Below, one piece after another: positions 9,383-17,772 of a stretch of 64,000 bases of DNA. The DNA comes from Legionella_A sp963772805. GTDB lineage: Bacteria > Pseudomonadota > Gammaproteobacteria > Legionellales > Legionellaceae. The translations under genes were made by a program, and so were the position numbers. The notes below the pieces were generated by a model. That model was not told the DNA's origin, did no database searches, and was given only the letters and a program-made list of their open reading frames with translations. The stretch's first letter is position 1, and the number at the start of each line of letters is the position of its first letter. The stretch covers positions 310,001-374,000 of the forward strand of contig CAVYYU010000008.1 of assembly GCA_963772805.1 (NCBI GenBank), written 5' to 3'.

Positions 9383-9552
9383 CTAGCACTGTGTTCTTTT
9401 AGTTCTTACATGTGAAAATGATCATAATTTATTCGTACCGTAGGTTGGTGCTGAGCAAAGCGAAGCCCAACAATCGTGGCACGGGAAGTTCTCTTGTTGG
9501 GCTTCGCTATCGCTCAGCGCCAACCTACAACAATAAACAGAAACGGTACTAG
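9383..9552. repeat. hairpin MITE, copy A
   Basis: A non-coding 170-bp element made of a long imperfect hairpin (arms 9440-9473 and 9494-9528, sharing TTGTTGGGCTTCGCT and GCCAACCTAC) with outer tips CTAGCACTGT and ACGGTACTAG that are inverted repeats of each other. A second copy in opposite orientation lies at about 56749-56931, and the similarity between the two extends beyond the hairpin through the AT-rich arms to the tips. No coding potential. It fills most of the space between mutT and zapD and could act as a bidirectional terminator. Confidence 0.7.
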
Positions 9553-9636
9553 CTGCTTCACTTCTGAGAGAGACTGTGTCCGCCAGGGTTGATGAAGGGT
9601 ATTAAAATAAATCCACTCATTTTCCAAAACAGGGCC

Positions 9637-10383
9637 TTACAACTGACAAATGGCCAAGTCAATTTCTATATTCGTACTTCGTACTTCGTGCATAGAATGT
9701 GCCTCACACAGCCTTAAGCTTAAACCATGGTGTCCTAGCTGCATTTTGGGTACGATGCCGCAGTTCTTATCCATTCGTAGCAGAATTAAATGACAGTTAA
9801 CTCTAGACGTTAAGGAGCGCTGATAAAAGCCGTTTAATAGGTCTATCTTGTTAAATTCAGCGGTATTTCGTAATAACGATAAATAAATAGTGACAGCATC
9901 ATACAGTGATTGCAGTTGTTTTAACCATACACTTAAATCATGCTGTCTTTTTTCAGGTTCGCTTTCCAACCAAAGCAGTAATTGTGGTGTTTGCAATTCA
10001 CAGTCAATATTATGGCCCGTTTGAGCTAATCGTAGTGATTGTAAAAAAGGATCGGTATGAATATTCTCCCCAAAGCGTCCAGCGACGTGGCTTAAAAACT
10101 GAACCTGAACAAAGAGGCTTGCATACAACTCATTGGAAATAATGATTTGACTTTTATTTAGGGTATGTTCAATACGCATCAATTCTTTTAAAAAACGACT
10201 TTTTAATTCCGGTTTTTCAATTAATTTCATGATTTCAATAATGTTTTTTAGGGCATAATGATGGATAACCGGGTGAGCTTCATCACAGGATTGTTGTATT
10301 GTAAGAAAAAGACATTCCAGCCGCAGCGCAACTTTTGGTAGGTAATGAATTGCCAACTGAAAAGTAATCATACTATGAGGCAT
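9637..10383 (-). CDS. zapD: cell division protein ZapD
   Basis: ZapD (YacF) binds the FtsZ C-terminus and bundles FtsZ filaments at the division ring in the cytoplasm. The 248-residue protein is all-alpha at its N-terminus and shows family features: a RLECLFLTI helix near residue 20, an NIIEIMKLIEKPELKSRFLKEL segment split over residues ~47-68, and a C-terminal beta domain with NCHLILLRMD. The call also rests on position next to coaE and secA-mutT, its usual neighbours. The start could be the first Met or Met5; AGGAC lies ahead of the first. Confidence 0.85.
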   Translation of the reverse strand: MPHSMITFQLAIHYLPKVALRLECLFLTIQQSCDEAHPVIHHYALKNIIEIMKLIEKPELKSRFLKELMRIEHTLNKSQIIISNELYASLFVQVQFLSHVAGRFGENIHTDPFLQSLRLAQTGHNIDCELQTPQLLLWLESEPEKRQHDLSVWLKQLQSLYDAVTIYLSLLRNTAEFNKIDLLNGFYQRSLTSRVNCHLILLRMDKNCGIVPKMQLGHHGLSLRLCEAHSMHEVRSTNIEIDLAICQL

Positions 10384-10766
10384 AAACGCTGTCCTTTGCT
10401 TGTTTGACCAAGCCTAACATAAATTTAAATTAACGCAAAAAAAATAGATTAATCAGGGATAAAATCTTATTTTTAACAAAGTGTTATTGAATAAATTATC
10501 TAAATTTGCGATTTAGACAGGTAGTCACCTTACTTGAGTTAATTTCGGCTTGAAAATATTTCAGGATTAAAAAGAAAAGCCTGTGCCTAAGGCTTTTCGA
10601 TAAAAGCTTTACGTGCATCATCCTTCACACTTTGTGGCTTTTTTATCCCACCTTAACTACATGAATTAAATTTGTTGTGGATGGGGCGGGACTCCTACAA
10701 GGTCGAGTGTGATTTAATTTTTACGTCAGGGCGCACGTTTCAGATTGCATAGCCTATGAACTAATT
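10384..10766. other. gene-free stretch with one terminator-like hairpin
   Basis: No supported gene lies here. A hairpin GAAAAGCC-(9 nt)-GGCTTTTC is at 10574-10598, flanked by A-rich sequence on its left and TAAAAG on its right; read on the minus strand it could end transcription of the gene at 10767-11237 only if that gene's message ran the other way, so its role is unclear. The part next to zapD should contain the zapD promoter. Confidence 0.4.
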
Positions 10767-11237
10767 TTATGGAGCAAACTCTTTTGGGGAGTTATCCACT
10801 CGACTCCTCTTAGGAATAATCTGATTTTTTTTATGTTTATTGGCTGCGGGAATCATTTGACTTTTATTTTTATTATTTCTACAACAAAAGAAATGCGAGT
10901 AAAGGCAATTGCTACTACTATTACTTGGTTTTTTTGGGGGGGGGGGCGTTTTTTGTTGAGCGGCATTATCTTTTGATTCCATTGTTTCACTTAACGTTTG
11001 TTGAGTATTACTACCAAGTGTTGGGTTTGAGGGGGGGGGGGGTGGCAGAATGTATGAGTGTATTTTTTTTATTCTGGTAGTGGTAATGGTGGGGAGAGGA
11101 TTTCCTGGGTTATCAATGTTCAGTTGTAAAAAGTTATTGGATGACTGTAATAAATATAAACAAGTGAGCGGGGCGTGCAGGGGCGGCTGAACCATTCGCT
11201 GATTTTGTTTGGGAGGACTGGATTTTTCTAATGGCAT
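10767..11237 (-). CDS. hypothetical proline-rich protein with two poly-C (Pro) tracts
   Basis: A 156-residue protein that I do not recognise. I prefer the Met at 11237 because AAGGTG precedes it by eight bases; an ATG 30 bases earlier has no such site. Two homopolymer tracts inside the frame (12 and 11 C on the coding strand) encode proline runs near residues 65-69 and 97-100. After them comes Ser/Asn-rich sequence, a cysteine cluster (NCLYSHFFCCRNNK) and a strongly basic tail (NKHKKNQIIPKRSR). Cysteines beside lysines can be a lipidation and membrane-binding signal in effector proteins, but this is speculation. The frame is open at the present tract lengths; gain or loss of one base would shift it. 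Confidence 0.45.
   Translation of the reverse strand: MPLEKSSPPKQNQRMVQPPLHAPLTCLYLLQSSNNFLQLNIDNPGNPLPTITTTRIKKIHSYILPPPPPSNPTLGSNTQQTLSETMESKDNAAQQKTPPPPKKPSNSSSNCLYSHFFCCRNNKNKSQMIPAANKHKKNQIIPKRSRVDNSPKEFAP
10936..10946. repeat. homopolymer tract, 11 G on the + strand
   Basis: Eleven consecutive G between TTTTTT and CGTTTTTT, inside the coding frame of the gene at 10767-11237. Tracts of this length slip during replication and are the usual basis of phase variation. Confidence 0.9.
11031..11042. repeat. homopolymer tract, 12 G on the + strand
   Basis: Twelve consecutive G, 84 bases from the first tract and in the same gene. Both are much longer than any other G run in the window, where runs of six or fewer are the norm. 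Confidence 0.9.
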
Positions 11238-11482
11238 ATAATTCACCTTGGCCTGATTAAATAACATCAAGCACAGTTATGTTAGTTGATGGTTAATATT
11301 TTGAACCATGCAGTTGTAGCATGTTATGCCTTTTAGCCATAATATTGAACATCAGGCTATAGCAAAAATTTATAAATCACCTATTTGTAAAATTAGCTAC
11401 CATCTATTTTTGTTCCTAGTGAAGCCAGGTTTTTAATGATCAATTGCCGACTGAGACAGCTGTTGTAAACAAGACGAAGGTC

Positions 11483-12085
11483 CTAATTTTCCTTGCGGGC
11501 ATAACGAAGATATTGATAATGCAATACCTGCACGTGATTTTTCAGGCTTTCAACAACGCCGTTATTCACCAAAGTATCATCGGCTATGCCACGATATTTA
11601 TCTTCACACGCTTGGGTGGCAATAATGGCTAGTGCCTGCTCTCTCGAGCATTTATCTCTTGCCATTAGTCTGGCTATTTGTTGCTCTTTTTCCGTGACCA
11701 CAAGTAAAACACGGCTCAGGTAGGGATAGTTTGATTTCTCAGGTAGCAACGGTATTTCAATTAGACAATATGGACTTTTTGCGTGATTGATTTCGTGTTG
11801 TATCTGTTTACGAATCAACGGGTGCAGAAGCCTCTCTAGCCACTGGCGTTCGTTGGCGTTGCTGACTATAAGCTGGCGAAGATGGCGACGGTTGAGTTCG
11901 CCATCGCTGTTTATGACTGATTCACCAAAGTGATTAATGATTTTTTGAAAGGCAGGGCGGCCTTTGTCCGCTAAATCTTTTGCTATACGATCAGCATTGA
12001 TGACCTCGATGCCTAGCTTTGTAAATTCTGTGGCAACTGTTGATTTTCCGCTGGCAATATTTCCAGTTAATGCGACGCAAAACAC
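11483..12085 (-). CDS. coaE: dephospho-CoA kinase
   Basis: CoaE phosphorylates the ribose 3'-OH of dephospho-CoA with ATP, the last step of coenzyme A synthesis. The P-loop GNIASGKS lies at residues 8-15, then VINADRIAKDL (substrate-binding Asp) and RLMARDKCSREQA, the usual Arg-rich lid. The length of 200 residues is standard. It lies between the small secreted protein at 12103 (18 bases upstream) and the poly-G gene, all on the minus strand. Confidence 0.96.
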   Translation of the reverse strand: MFCVALTGNIASGKSTVATEFTKLGIEVINADRIAKDLADKGRPAFQKIINHFGESVINSDGELNRRHLRQLIVSNANERQWLERLLHPLIRKQIQHEINHAKSPYCLIEIPLLPEKSNYPYLSRVLLVVTEKEQQIARLMARDKCSREQALAIIATQACEDKYRGIADDTLVNNGVVESLKNHVQVLHYQYLRYARKEN

Positions 12086-12102
12086 GTTAATATCCTTTAT
12101 TA

Positions 12103-12555
12103 TTAATGCAGCCCATTACGATTATTACACGTCAATAAATTAATATAACAAGAGTCTGGCATGGAGCTGTGTTGTTGACACTGATCTTTAGCCGCCAATG
12201 CGGCAGCATCTCGTTGACTGTAAAAATTACTTGGCCAAGGTTTTGCCATTTGATCAAGAGCGGTACACTGCCACATTGGATTAGTTTTTGCTCCTTTAAC
12301 AATTCCGGTACAACTTCCGTTACCGACTTTACAACTTTCAGGCAAAATACTTTGTTTTTTACACGCTTCAAGTGCTTTATTCGTTGCAGAAAGTTCGTAT
12401 TGACTATGTGCTATCCATTGTTTGTTATCATTATCTTGAACGCTGCACTGCCAGTAACTTTTGTCGGCACTGAGGACCACAACCTCTGTTGACCAGGCGT
12501 TTGATAGGCCTATAAGGTTGGTTAAAAAAATGATCATGATACGGACGTTATTCAT
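12103..12555 (-). CDS. secreted protein with two Trp/Cys repeats (DUF4189-like)
   Basis: A 150-residue exported protein. Residues 1-22 form a signal peptide (hydrophobic IMIIFLTNLIGLSNA, cleavage after Ala). The mature part is a tandem repeat of ~50 residues, each with the pattern WQC...A...C...S(I/M)P(E/D)SC...C, suggesting disulfide bonds in the periplasm. This resembles the DUF4189 type of small repeat, whose function is unknown. Its ATG overlaps the end of the EAL gene by eight bases (ATGAATAA), so the two are probably co-translated and the pair may work together. Confidence 0.7.
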   Translation of the reverse strand: MNNVRIMIIFLTNLIGLSNAWSTEVVVLSADKSYWQCSVQDNDNKQWIAHSQYELSATNKALEACKKQSILPESCKVGNGSCTGIVKGAKTNPMWQCTALDQMAKPWPSNFYSQRDAAALAAKDQCQQHSSMPDSCYINLLTCNNRNGLH

Positions 12556-14158
12556 CAGGGGTGCCTTCTATAAAGCGCATTAACAATTCAATGGGCATAG
12601 CTTTTGCAAAATACCATCCTTGTATAAGCTCAACACCATGCGCTTGTAAATATTCAAGTTGGGTTAACGTTTCCACACCTTCGGCAATGATGGTCAATTT
12701 CAAATTTTTTGCGATTTGTATAATGGATAGATTTAATGCTTCCGTGACAGCCCCGGTACCAATTGCCTGGACAAACTGTTTGTCAATTTTTAGGTAGTTA
12801 AATGGGAAATGTTGCAAATAATTAATACTGGCGTGTCCAGTGCCAAAATCATCGATTGCCAAGGAAAATCCTTCCTGGCGGAGTTTTTCCATGCGCTGGA
12901 TAATCGTTGAATCGTCATCTGAAAACAAACTCCGCTCCGTAATCTCAAGTGTAAATTGTTGTGGATGAAGGTTGAATTTTTGACACAGGTGCCGTAAGGA
13001 ATCAAAAAAGGTATCATCTTCAAAATGGACTGCACACAGATTGAGAGCTAAATGAAAGGCATGCTTTGCTTGCATTAATTTGTGACAATCATTAAACACT
13101 TTTTCAACCAACTGGATGGTTATTGGTATAATCAGCCCGGATTGTTCAGCTTCTTTAATAAATGAATCAGGCATGATTATTTCCTGTTCATCTCCACGCC
13201 ATCTTAATAATACTTCAGCACCAACATATGCTCCAAAGGTATTACTGAATATGGGCTGGTAAACCGGGAAAAAATTATTGTTTTTTATGGCGCTGAGTAT
13301 AGCGCCATGCAGTGAAAAATGTTTATTAATTCGGTAACGGACATAGAAGTAAATTAAGCAAGATAAGGCAATAATCAGAGCCGTAGTTAAGGCTATATGA
13401 AATAAAGTTGTTTTGCGTATTTTACCTGAATCACCAAGAAGAATAATTTGAAAATTATCGAGATTATTTAAGTTCATTTTAAGCAAGTGCGGATTGTCGC
13501 TATTGATAAGCACGTCGTTGCTCATATAGTTTTTTTCTTCCGTCGCTTTCCAGTTGCCATTTTTTTTATCGCGTTCAGTTTGTAAAATAAATTTATGTTG
13601 ATTGCTGTCGTAAAGGACTGCGTGTTGAGCGAGTGGGGATGTTGCATGAAGTGTTTGCTCTAAGACAGTTTTCAATAAAAAGATGTTCACAAGATAGTTA
13701 CCAAGGCGTTGTTGAATGATGAGTGCCGGCTTGTCACTTGCAGTAAATTTTATTGGACCATATAAGGTTACTTGTTTGCTGTCAGGGATAGATGGTTGAT
13801 TAGACTGCTCCATAGTGCTGCATATCACTTGGTTACTATTGTTTTTGAGCACTAATCCAGATATTTGTGGATGGTTGAATGCTATCCGTTGTAATGCTGC
13901 TAACAGCTCCGGTGTGCAATGTTTCATGTTATTGCTATGGATTGGAAGGCTGTAAATTGGTTCCAATACATCTTCAATAAAATTATCAACTTTGTCGCTT
14001 ATTTCATCAGCGGCATAAAATAAAATTTCGCGGGTTTGAAGGCGCTCTTTTTGCAGGGTAAAGTAAAGGATTAAAAAAAGCAGAACAATAGATATGATGC
14101 TCCAAATAATATTAAGCATCATATGAGCATTTGACTGCTGACCCTTCTTTATAGTCAT
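12548..14158 (-). CDS. membrane cyclic-di-GMP phosphodiesterase, CSS-motif sensor plus EAL domain
   Basis: A 536-residue protein that should hydrolyse c-di-GMP. Two membrane helices (about 14-34 and 251-273) enclose a periplasmic domain of ~215 residues with Cys81 and Cys113 (ICST), matching the redox-sensing CSS-motif family. The cytosolic EAL domain (about 290-536) keeps the catalytic set: Glu315 in the variant EVLLR, Asn373, Glu408, Asp436-Asp437 in DDFGTG, Lys457 and Glu493 in AEGVET. So it is probably active. In CSS-EAL proteins the periplasmic cysteines and DsbAB control activity; the overlapping downstream gene encodes a Cys-rich secreted protein that could be a partner (inference). 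Confidence 0.9.
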   Translation of the reverse strand: MTIKKGQQSNAHMMLNIIWSIISIVLLFLILYFTLQKERLQTREILFYAADEISDKVDNFIEDVLEPIYSLPIHSNNMKHCTPELLAALQRIAFNHPQISGLVLKNNSNQVICSTMEQSNQPSIPDSKQVTLYGPIKFTASDKPALIIQQRLGNYLVNIFLLKTVLEQTLHATSPLAQHAVLYDSNQHKFILQTERDKKNGNWKATEEKNYMSNDVLINSDNPHLLKMNLNNLDNFQIILLGDSGKIRKTTLFHIALTTALIIALSCLIYFYVRYRINKHFSLHGAILSAIKNNNFFPVYQPIFSNTFGAYVGAEVLLRWRGDEQEIIMPDSFIKEAEQSGLIIPITIQLVEKVFNDCHKLMQAKHAFHLALNLCAVHFEDDTFFDSLRHLCQKFNLHPQQFTLEITERSLFSDDDSTIIQRMEKLRQEGFSLAIDDFGTGHASINYLQHFPFNYLKIDKQFVQAIGTGAVTEALNLSIIQIAKNLKLTIIAEGVETLTQLEYLQAHGVELIQGWYFAKAMPIELLMRFIEGTPDE

Positions 14159-14192
14159 AACTTATCCCTAACCCAAGTTTTGCGTTTGGAGA

Positions 14193-15509
14193 CTATTTAT
14201 AGACATCCTTTATTGAGTTTAGTGTGATTTCTGCTAATTTCCCAATGGTTTTATGATCTGTAGTCAGCGGCGGTAGCCAATATAAGGTGTTTCCAAGCGG
14301 TCGCAACAATGCGCCTCGCTTCAGCGCTTGTTGATAAACCCGATAACCTAAGCGCGGATCTTCTGTATTTTCCAGATCCCCCGCGACCCATGCGCCAATA
14401 GAGCGAACATTGCTGAGTTTGCCAGTTTGTGTGGCGATATCTGAAAAATAACCTAACATGCATTCGCCTAATGCTGCTGCTTGTTGAATAATCCCCTCTG
14501 AGCGCATTGTGTTGATGGTGGCAAGTGCCGCACTAATGGCCAAGGCATTACCGCTGTAGGTGTGTGAGTGCAGAAATGATTTCCCTTGTTCAAAATCATC
14601 ATAGAAAAGGTTATATATGGGAGAATCAATTAAGACACAACTTAAGGGCAGGGTACCAGAGGTTAATCCTTTCGAGAGACAAATCATGTCAGCCTTAGTG
14701 TCGGCGTGATCACAGGCCAGCCATTCGCCGGTGCGGCCTAAACCTGTCATTATTTCATCTGCAATTAAATAAATGTCGTTTGCCTTGGCCCAGACAGCCA
14801 GTTTACGTAAAAAATCAGCGCTATAGGCATGCATGCCACAAGACCCTTGTACGATTGGCTCGACAACAATAGCACAAACATTGGCTTTGGCCGCCTCCAG
14901 TTCTTGCAGGATAAGCGACCAGTGGGTGTCGCAGGAATGCCATAATGGATCATTTTTACTGGCGACATAGGGGATGTTTTGTAAAAAATAGCATTGTGGT
15001 CCAAGGTTTTCGAAGGGTTTTTTGTACATTCCCAAATCGCTAATGCTTAGTGTGCCCAGGGTTTCACCATGATAGCTATTTTTGAGAGCAATAAATTGAT
15101 TCCGCGTGGCATTACCTTTCAATTGACTCGCCTGCACTGCGAGTTTCATGGCAATTTCTACGGCACAGGAACCATCACTTGCAAAAAAAACATGTTGTCG
15201 ACCACTGATTTCCGCAAGTTGCTCGCCTAATTCTACTATTTTAGGATGGGTGGTGTTCGCACCAATCACATGTTCAAAACTAGCGAGTTGTTGTTGAATT
15301 GCTGCAATCACAGCAGGGTGACCATGACCGAGTGACTTGCACCACCAACTAGAGATGGCATCGATCACCGGTCCTTGGTCCGTGTGCAGATAGCTGCCTT
15401 TAGCATGTTTGACCACCAGCGGTGGGCTTTGCTCAAAGTCTTTCATTTGTGAACAGGGATGCCAGATATGTTTTAAATCACGCTGAATTAAGGCGTCGTC
15501 GTTAACCAT
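14193..15509 (-). CDS. bioA: adenosylmethionine-8-amino-7-oxononanoate aminotransferase BioA
   Basis: A PLP enzyme that converts KAPA to DAPA using S-adenosylmethionine as amino donor, the third step of biotin ring assembly. The 438-residue sequence has HIWHPCSQMKD at the N-terminus, SSWW at 53-56, DGSCAVEIAMK near 112, Asp251 (IADEIMTGLGRTG) and the PLP-binding Lys280 (CLSKGLTSG). It diverges from bioB; the 73-base gap between them, plus the first bases of bioA, carries a likely BirA operator. Confidence 0.97.
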   Translation of the reverse strand: MVNDDALIQRDLKHIWHPCSQMKDFEQSPPLVVKHAKGSYLHTDQGPVIDAISSWWCKSLGHGHPAVIAAIQQQLASFEHVIGANTTHPKIVELGEQLAEISGRQHVFFASDGSCAVEIAMKLAVQASQLKGNATRNQFIALKNSYHGETLGTLSISDLGMYKKPFENLGPQCYFLQNIPYVASKNDPLWHSCDTHWSLILQELEAAKANVCAIVVEPIVQGSCGMHAYSADFLRKLAVWAKANDIYLIADEIMTGLGRTGEWLACDHADTKADMICLSKGLTSGTLPLSCVLIDSPIYNLFYDDFEQGKSFLHSHTYSGNALAISAALATINTMRSEGIIQQAAALGECMLGYFSDIATQTGKLSNVRSIGAWVAGDLENTEDPRLGYRVYQQALKRGALLRPLGNTLYWLPPLTTDHKTIGKLAEITLNSIKDVYK

Positions 15510-15530
15510 TTTTTATTTTCTGGTTGACAA
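15499..15530 (+). promoter_or_regulatory. probable BirA operator between bioA and bioB
   Basis: The half-sites TCGTTAACC (15499-15507) and GGTTGACAA (15522-15530) are separated by 14 bases. The known BirA site in proteobacteria is close to TTGTAAACC-N14-16-GGTTTACAA; the right half matches 8 of 9 and the left 7 of 9. The site covers the bioA start codon and the -35 hexamer of the bioB promoter, so bound biotinyl-AMP-BirA would block both directions. Confidence 0.7.
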
Positions 15531-15551
15531 TAAGTGACGGCACTTTATCAT
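15524..15551 (+). promoter_or_regulatory. sigma-70 promoter for bioB-F-H-D
   Basis: TTGACA at 15524-15529 and TATCAT at 15546-15551 are separated by 16 bases and lie about 32 bases before the bioB start. The -35 box is inside the right BirA half-site. Confidence 0.65.
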
Positions 15552-15582
15552 GTCCATCAATATTAAAAAATAGGGGTTCGAT

Positions 15583-16533
15583 GTGAGTAGACCGACTGGA
15601 GGCTGGACGCTTGTTGATGTCGCAGCAATTTATGAACAACCTTTCAATGATTTATTATATGCAGCGCACACGATGCATCGCCAACATCACCAAGCAAACA
15701 CGTTGCAGACAGCGACATTGCTGAGTATTAAAACGGGTGCATGCCCTGAAGATTGTGGTTACTGCTCTCAAAGTGGTCATCATAAGACGCATGTGGAAAA
15801 AGAAAAATTACTGTCGGTTGAGCAAGTGCTTGCAAGTGCTCGTGATGCAAAAGAGGGTGGGGCAACCCGATTTTGCATGGGTGCGGCCTGGCGTTGTCCG
15901 CCTGATAAGGTCATGCCGGAATTAAAAGCAATGATCGAAGGCGTTAAAGGAATGGGGCTTGAAACCTGCATGACTTTGGGAATGCTGGCTCCGGAGCAGG
16001 CAAAAGAGTTGAAATCCGCAGGACTTGATTATTACAACCACAACATCGACACCTCGCCAAGTTATTATGAAAAAGTTGTTACAACGCGCAGTTTTAGTGA
16101 CCGTCTGGAAACGTTGGAAAATGTGCGCAATGCCGGTATTAATGTTTGTTGTGGTGGTATCCTGGGATTGGGAGAAAGTCGTGAAGATCGCATTGAGTTT
16201 TTGTTGACCCTGGCGAATCTAGAAACCCCGCCGGAGAGCGTGCCCATCAATCGTTTAATTCCAGTTGCTGGTACACCGTTGGCTGAGGCGAGGCAGGTTG
16301 AAGGTGTTGAATTAGTGCGTACTATTGCTACCGCCAGGCTGTTAATGCCAAAAAGCGCCGTTCGTTTAACGGCAGGGCGCACCGAGATGAGTGATGAGTT
16401 ACAAGCGCTTTGTTTCTTTGCGGGTGCTAATTCAGTGTTCATCGGTGATAAATTACTTACGGAAGAAAATCCGCAGCGCCAACGAGATGCTAATTTATTT
16501 AGCAAGCTTGGGTTGAGTACGGCTACTGCGTAG
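15583..16533 (+). CDS. bioB: biotin synthase BioB
   Basis: A radical-SAM enzyme that inserts sulfur into dethiobiotin to form biotin. The [4Fe-4S] motif CPEDCGYC gives Cys54, Cys58 and Cys61; further on are GAAWRCPPDK, YYNHNIDTSP and the C-terminal LTAGRTEMSDELQ with the arginine that ligates the 2Fe-2S cluster. It has 316 residues, normal length. The start is the GTG at 15583 with AGGGG about ten bases ahead; the ATG two bases before it runs straight into a stop. First gene of bioB-F-H-D. Confidence 0.97.
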   Translation: MSRPTGGWTLVDVAAIYEQPFNDLLYAAHTMHRQHHQANTLQTATLLSIKTGACPEDCGYCSQSGHHKTHVEKEKLLSVEQVLASARDAKEGGATRFCMGAAWRCPPDKVMPELKAMIEGVKGMGLETCMTLGMLAPEQAKELKSAGLDYYNHNIDTSPSYYEKVVTTRSFSDRLETLENVRNAGINVCCGGILGLGESREDRIEFLLTLANLETPPESVPINRLIPVAGTPLAEARQVEGVELVRTIATARLLMPKSAVRLTAGRTEMSDELQALCFFAGANSVFIGDKLLTEENPQRQRDANLFSKLGLSTATA

Positions 16534-16545
16534 CAAGTTGATTTT

Positions 16546-16573
16546 CCCGTATGAGATAACGTCCTCATACGGG
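16546..16573. other. perfect hairpin between bioB and bioF
   Basis: CCCGTATGAG and CTCATACGGG form a 10-bp perfect stem with an 8-base loop, 12 bases after the bioB stop. A T-run (CTTTTTTATTTT) follows only ~18 bases later, so it may be an attenuating terminator or an mRNA stability element that makes bioB more abundant than the rest of the operon. Confidence 0.6.
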
Positions 16574-16611
16574 ATTACTCGCGCGCAACACTTTTTTATT
16601 TTGTGAACATA

Positions 16612-17772
16612 ATGTTAACAAACTTGATCACCGATCATCTATCACAATTGCGCGAACAGGGCCTATATCGTCATCGCCAATTTACACGTGATACAAACGC
16701 TATTAACTTTAGCAGCAATGACTACCTGTCATTGGCAGATGATGCGCGCCTAAAAAAAGCCTACCAACTTGGCTTTAAACGATTTCCCACGGGCAGTGGT
16801 GGTTCTATTGTCGTTAGCGGCTATCATGCCGTGCATCACGCTTTGGAGCAGGCATTTGCCACGGCCTTAGGTGTTGATGATTGCATGGTGTTCTCCTCGG
16901 GTTATGCGGCAAATTTGAGTGTTACCGGATTGCTGGGATGTCTTAAAGCGTCTGTTTTGTTGGATAAAGGCGTGCATGCATCTATTTATGATGGTTTGAA
17001 ACTGACAGGAGCCGACTATTCAAGATATCTACACAACGACCTGGTTGATCTTGCTGTAAAACTCACTGCAACATCTGCGAATACTGCATTGATCACAGAA
17101 AGTTTGTTTAGTATGAGCGGGCAATTAGCTCCTCTGGGTGAAATGGTCAAATTATGCAGGCAGCATAGTAGTGATTTGATCGTGGATGAGGCGCACGCGT
17201 TCGGGATTTTGGGGCGTGAAGGATTAGGTGCCGTCATTCAACAGCAACTTACTCAGGATGATGTTCCATTAAGAATCATACCCTTTGGTAAGGCTTATGC
17301 GTCATGTGGTGCGGTGGTTGCCGGTAGTGGCCCGTGGATCGATGCTTTATTACAATATGGCCGAGCCAATACCTATTCCACTGCAATTAGTCCAGCTTTT
17401 GCCTATGGGTTATTGGAAACGCTGGATGTGGTTCGAGGGGCGGATGAGCGACGTGCAAAACTTGCTGAGTTAGTTGTCTATTTTCGTCAAGCGATCGCCA
17501 ATTCGCCATTCAAATGGCGAGACTCCCATTCTCCCATACAACAATTACAATTGGGCTGCCCGCATCTTGCTCTATCTTTTGCAACCACATTGCGGGAACA
17601 ATCTATTATCTGTTTACCCATGCGCCAACCAACAGTGAACAAGCTGGAGACGGGGCTGCGGGTGATTTTAAATTATCATCACCAGCCTGAGGATATAGAT
17701 TATCTATTTACCACCTTGCTTTCACTTTCCCCCCTGTGGGAGAAGGGGCTTGATAGGGCGGATGAGGGGTAA
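16612..17772 (+). CDS. bioF: 8-amino-7-oxononanoate synthase BioF
   Basis: A PLP enzyme that condenses pimeloyl-ACP (or -CoA) with L-alanine to give KAPA, the first step specific to the biotin rings. Seen: SSNDYLSLADD near residue 28, GSGGSIVVSGYH, the DEAHAFGILG strand and the PLP Lys227 in PFGKAYASCG. I use the ATG at 16612; a GTG nine bases earlier is an alternative and neither has a clear ribosome-binding site. The last ~14 residues (SPLWEKGLDRADEG) are not family sequence: they read through a G-rich repeat (see findings). Confidence 0.95.
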   Translation: MLTNLITDHLSQLREQGLYRHRQFTRDTNAINFSSNDYLSLADDARLKKAYQLGFKRFPTGSGGSIVVSGYHAVHHALEQAFATALGVDDCMVFSSGYAANLSVTGLLGCLKASVLLDKGVHASIYDGLKLTGADYSRYLHNDLVDLAVKLTATSANTALITESLFSMSGQLAPLGEMVKLCRQHSSDLIVDEAHAFGILGREGLGAVIQQQLTQDDVPLRIIPFGKAYASCGAVVAGSGPWIDALLQYGRANTYSTAISPAFAYGLLETLDVVRGADERRAKLAELVVYFRQAIANSPFKWRDSHSPIQQLQLGCPHLALSFATTLREQSIICLPMRQPTVNKLETGLRVILNYHHQPEDIDYLFTTLLSLSPLWEKGLDRADEG

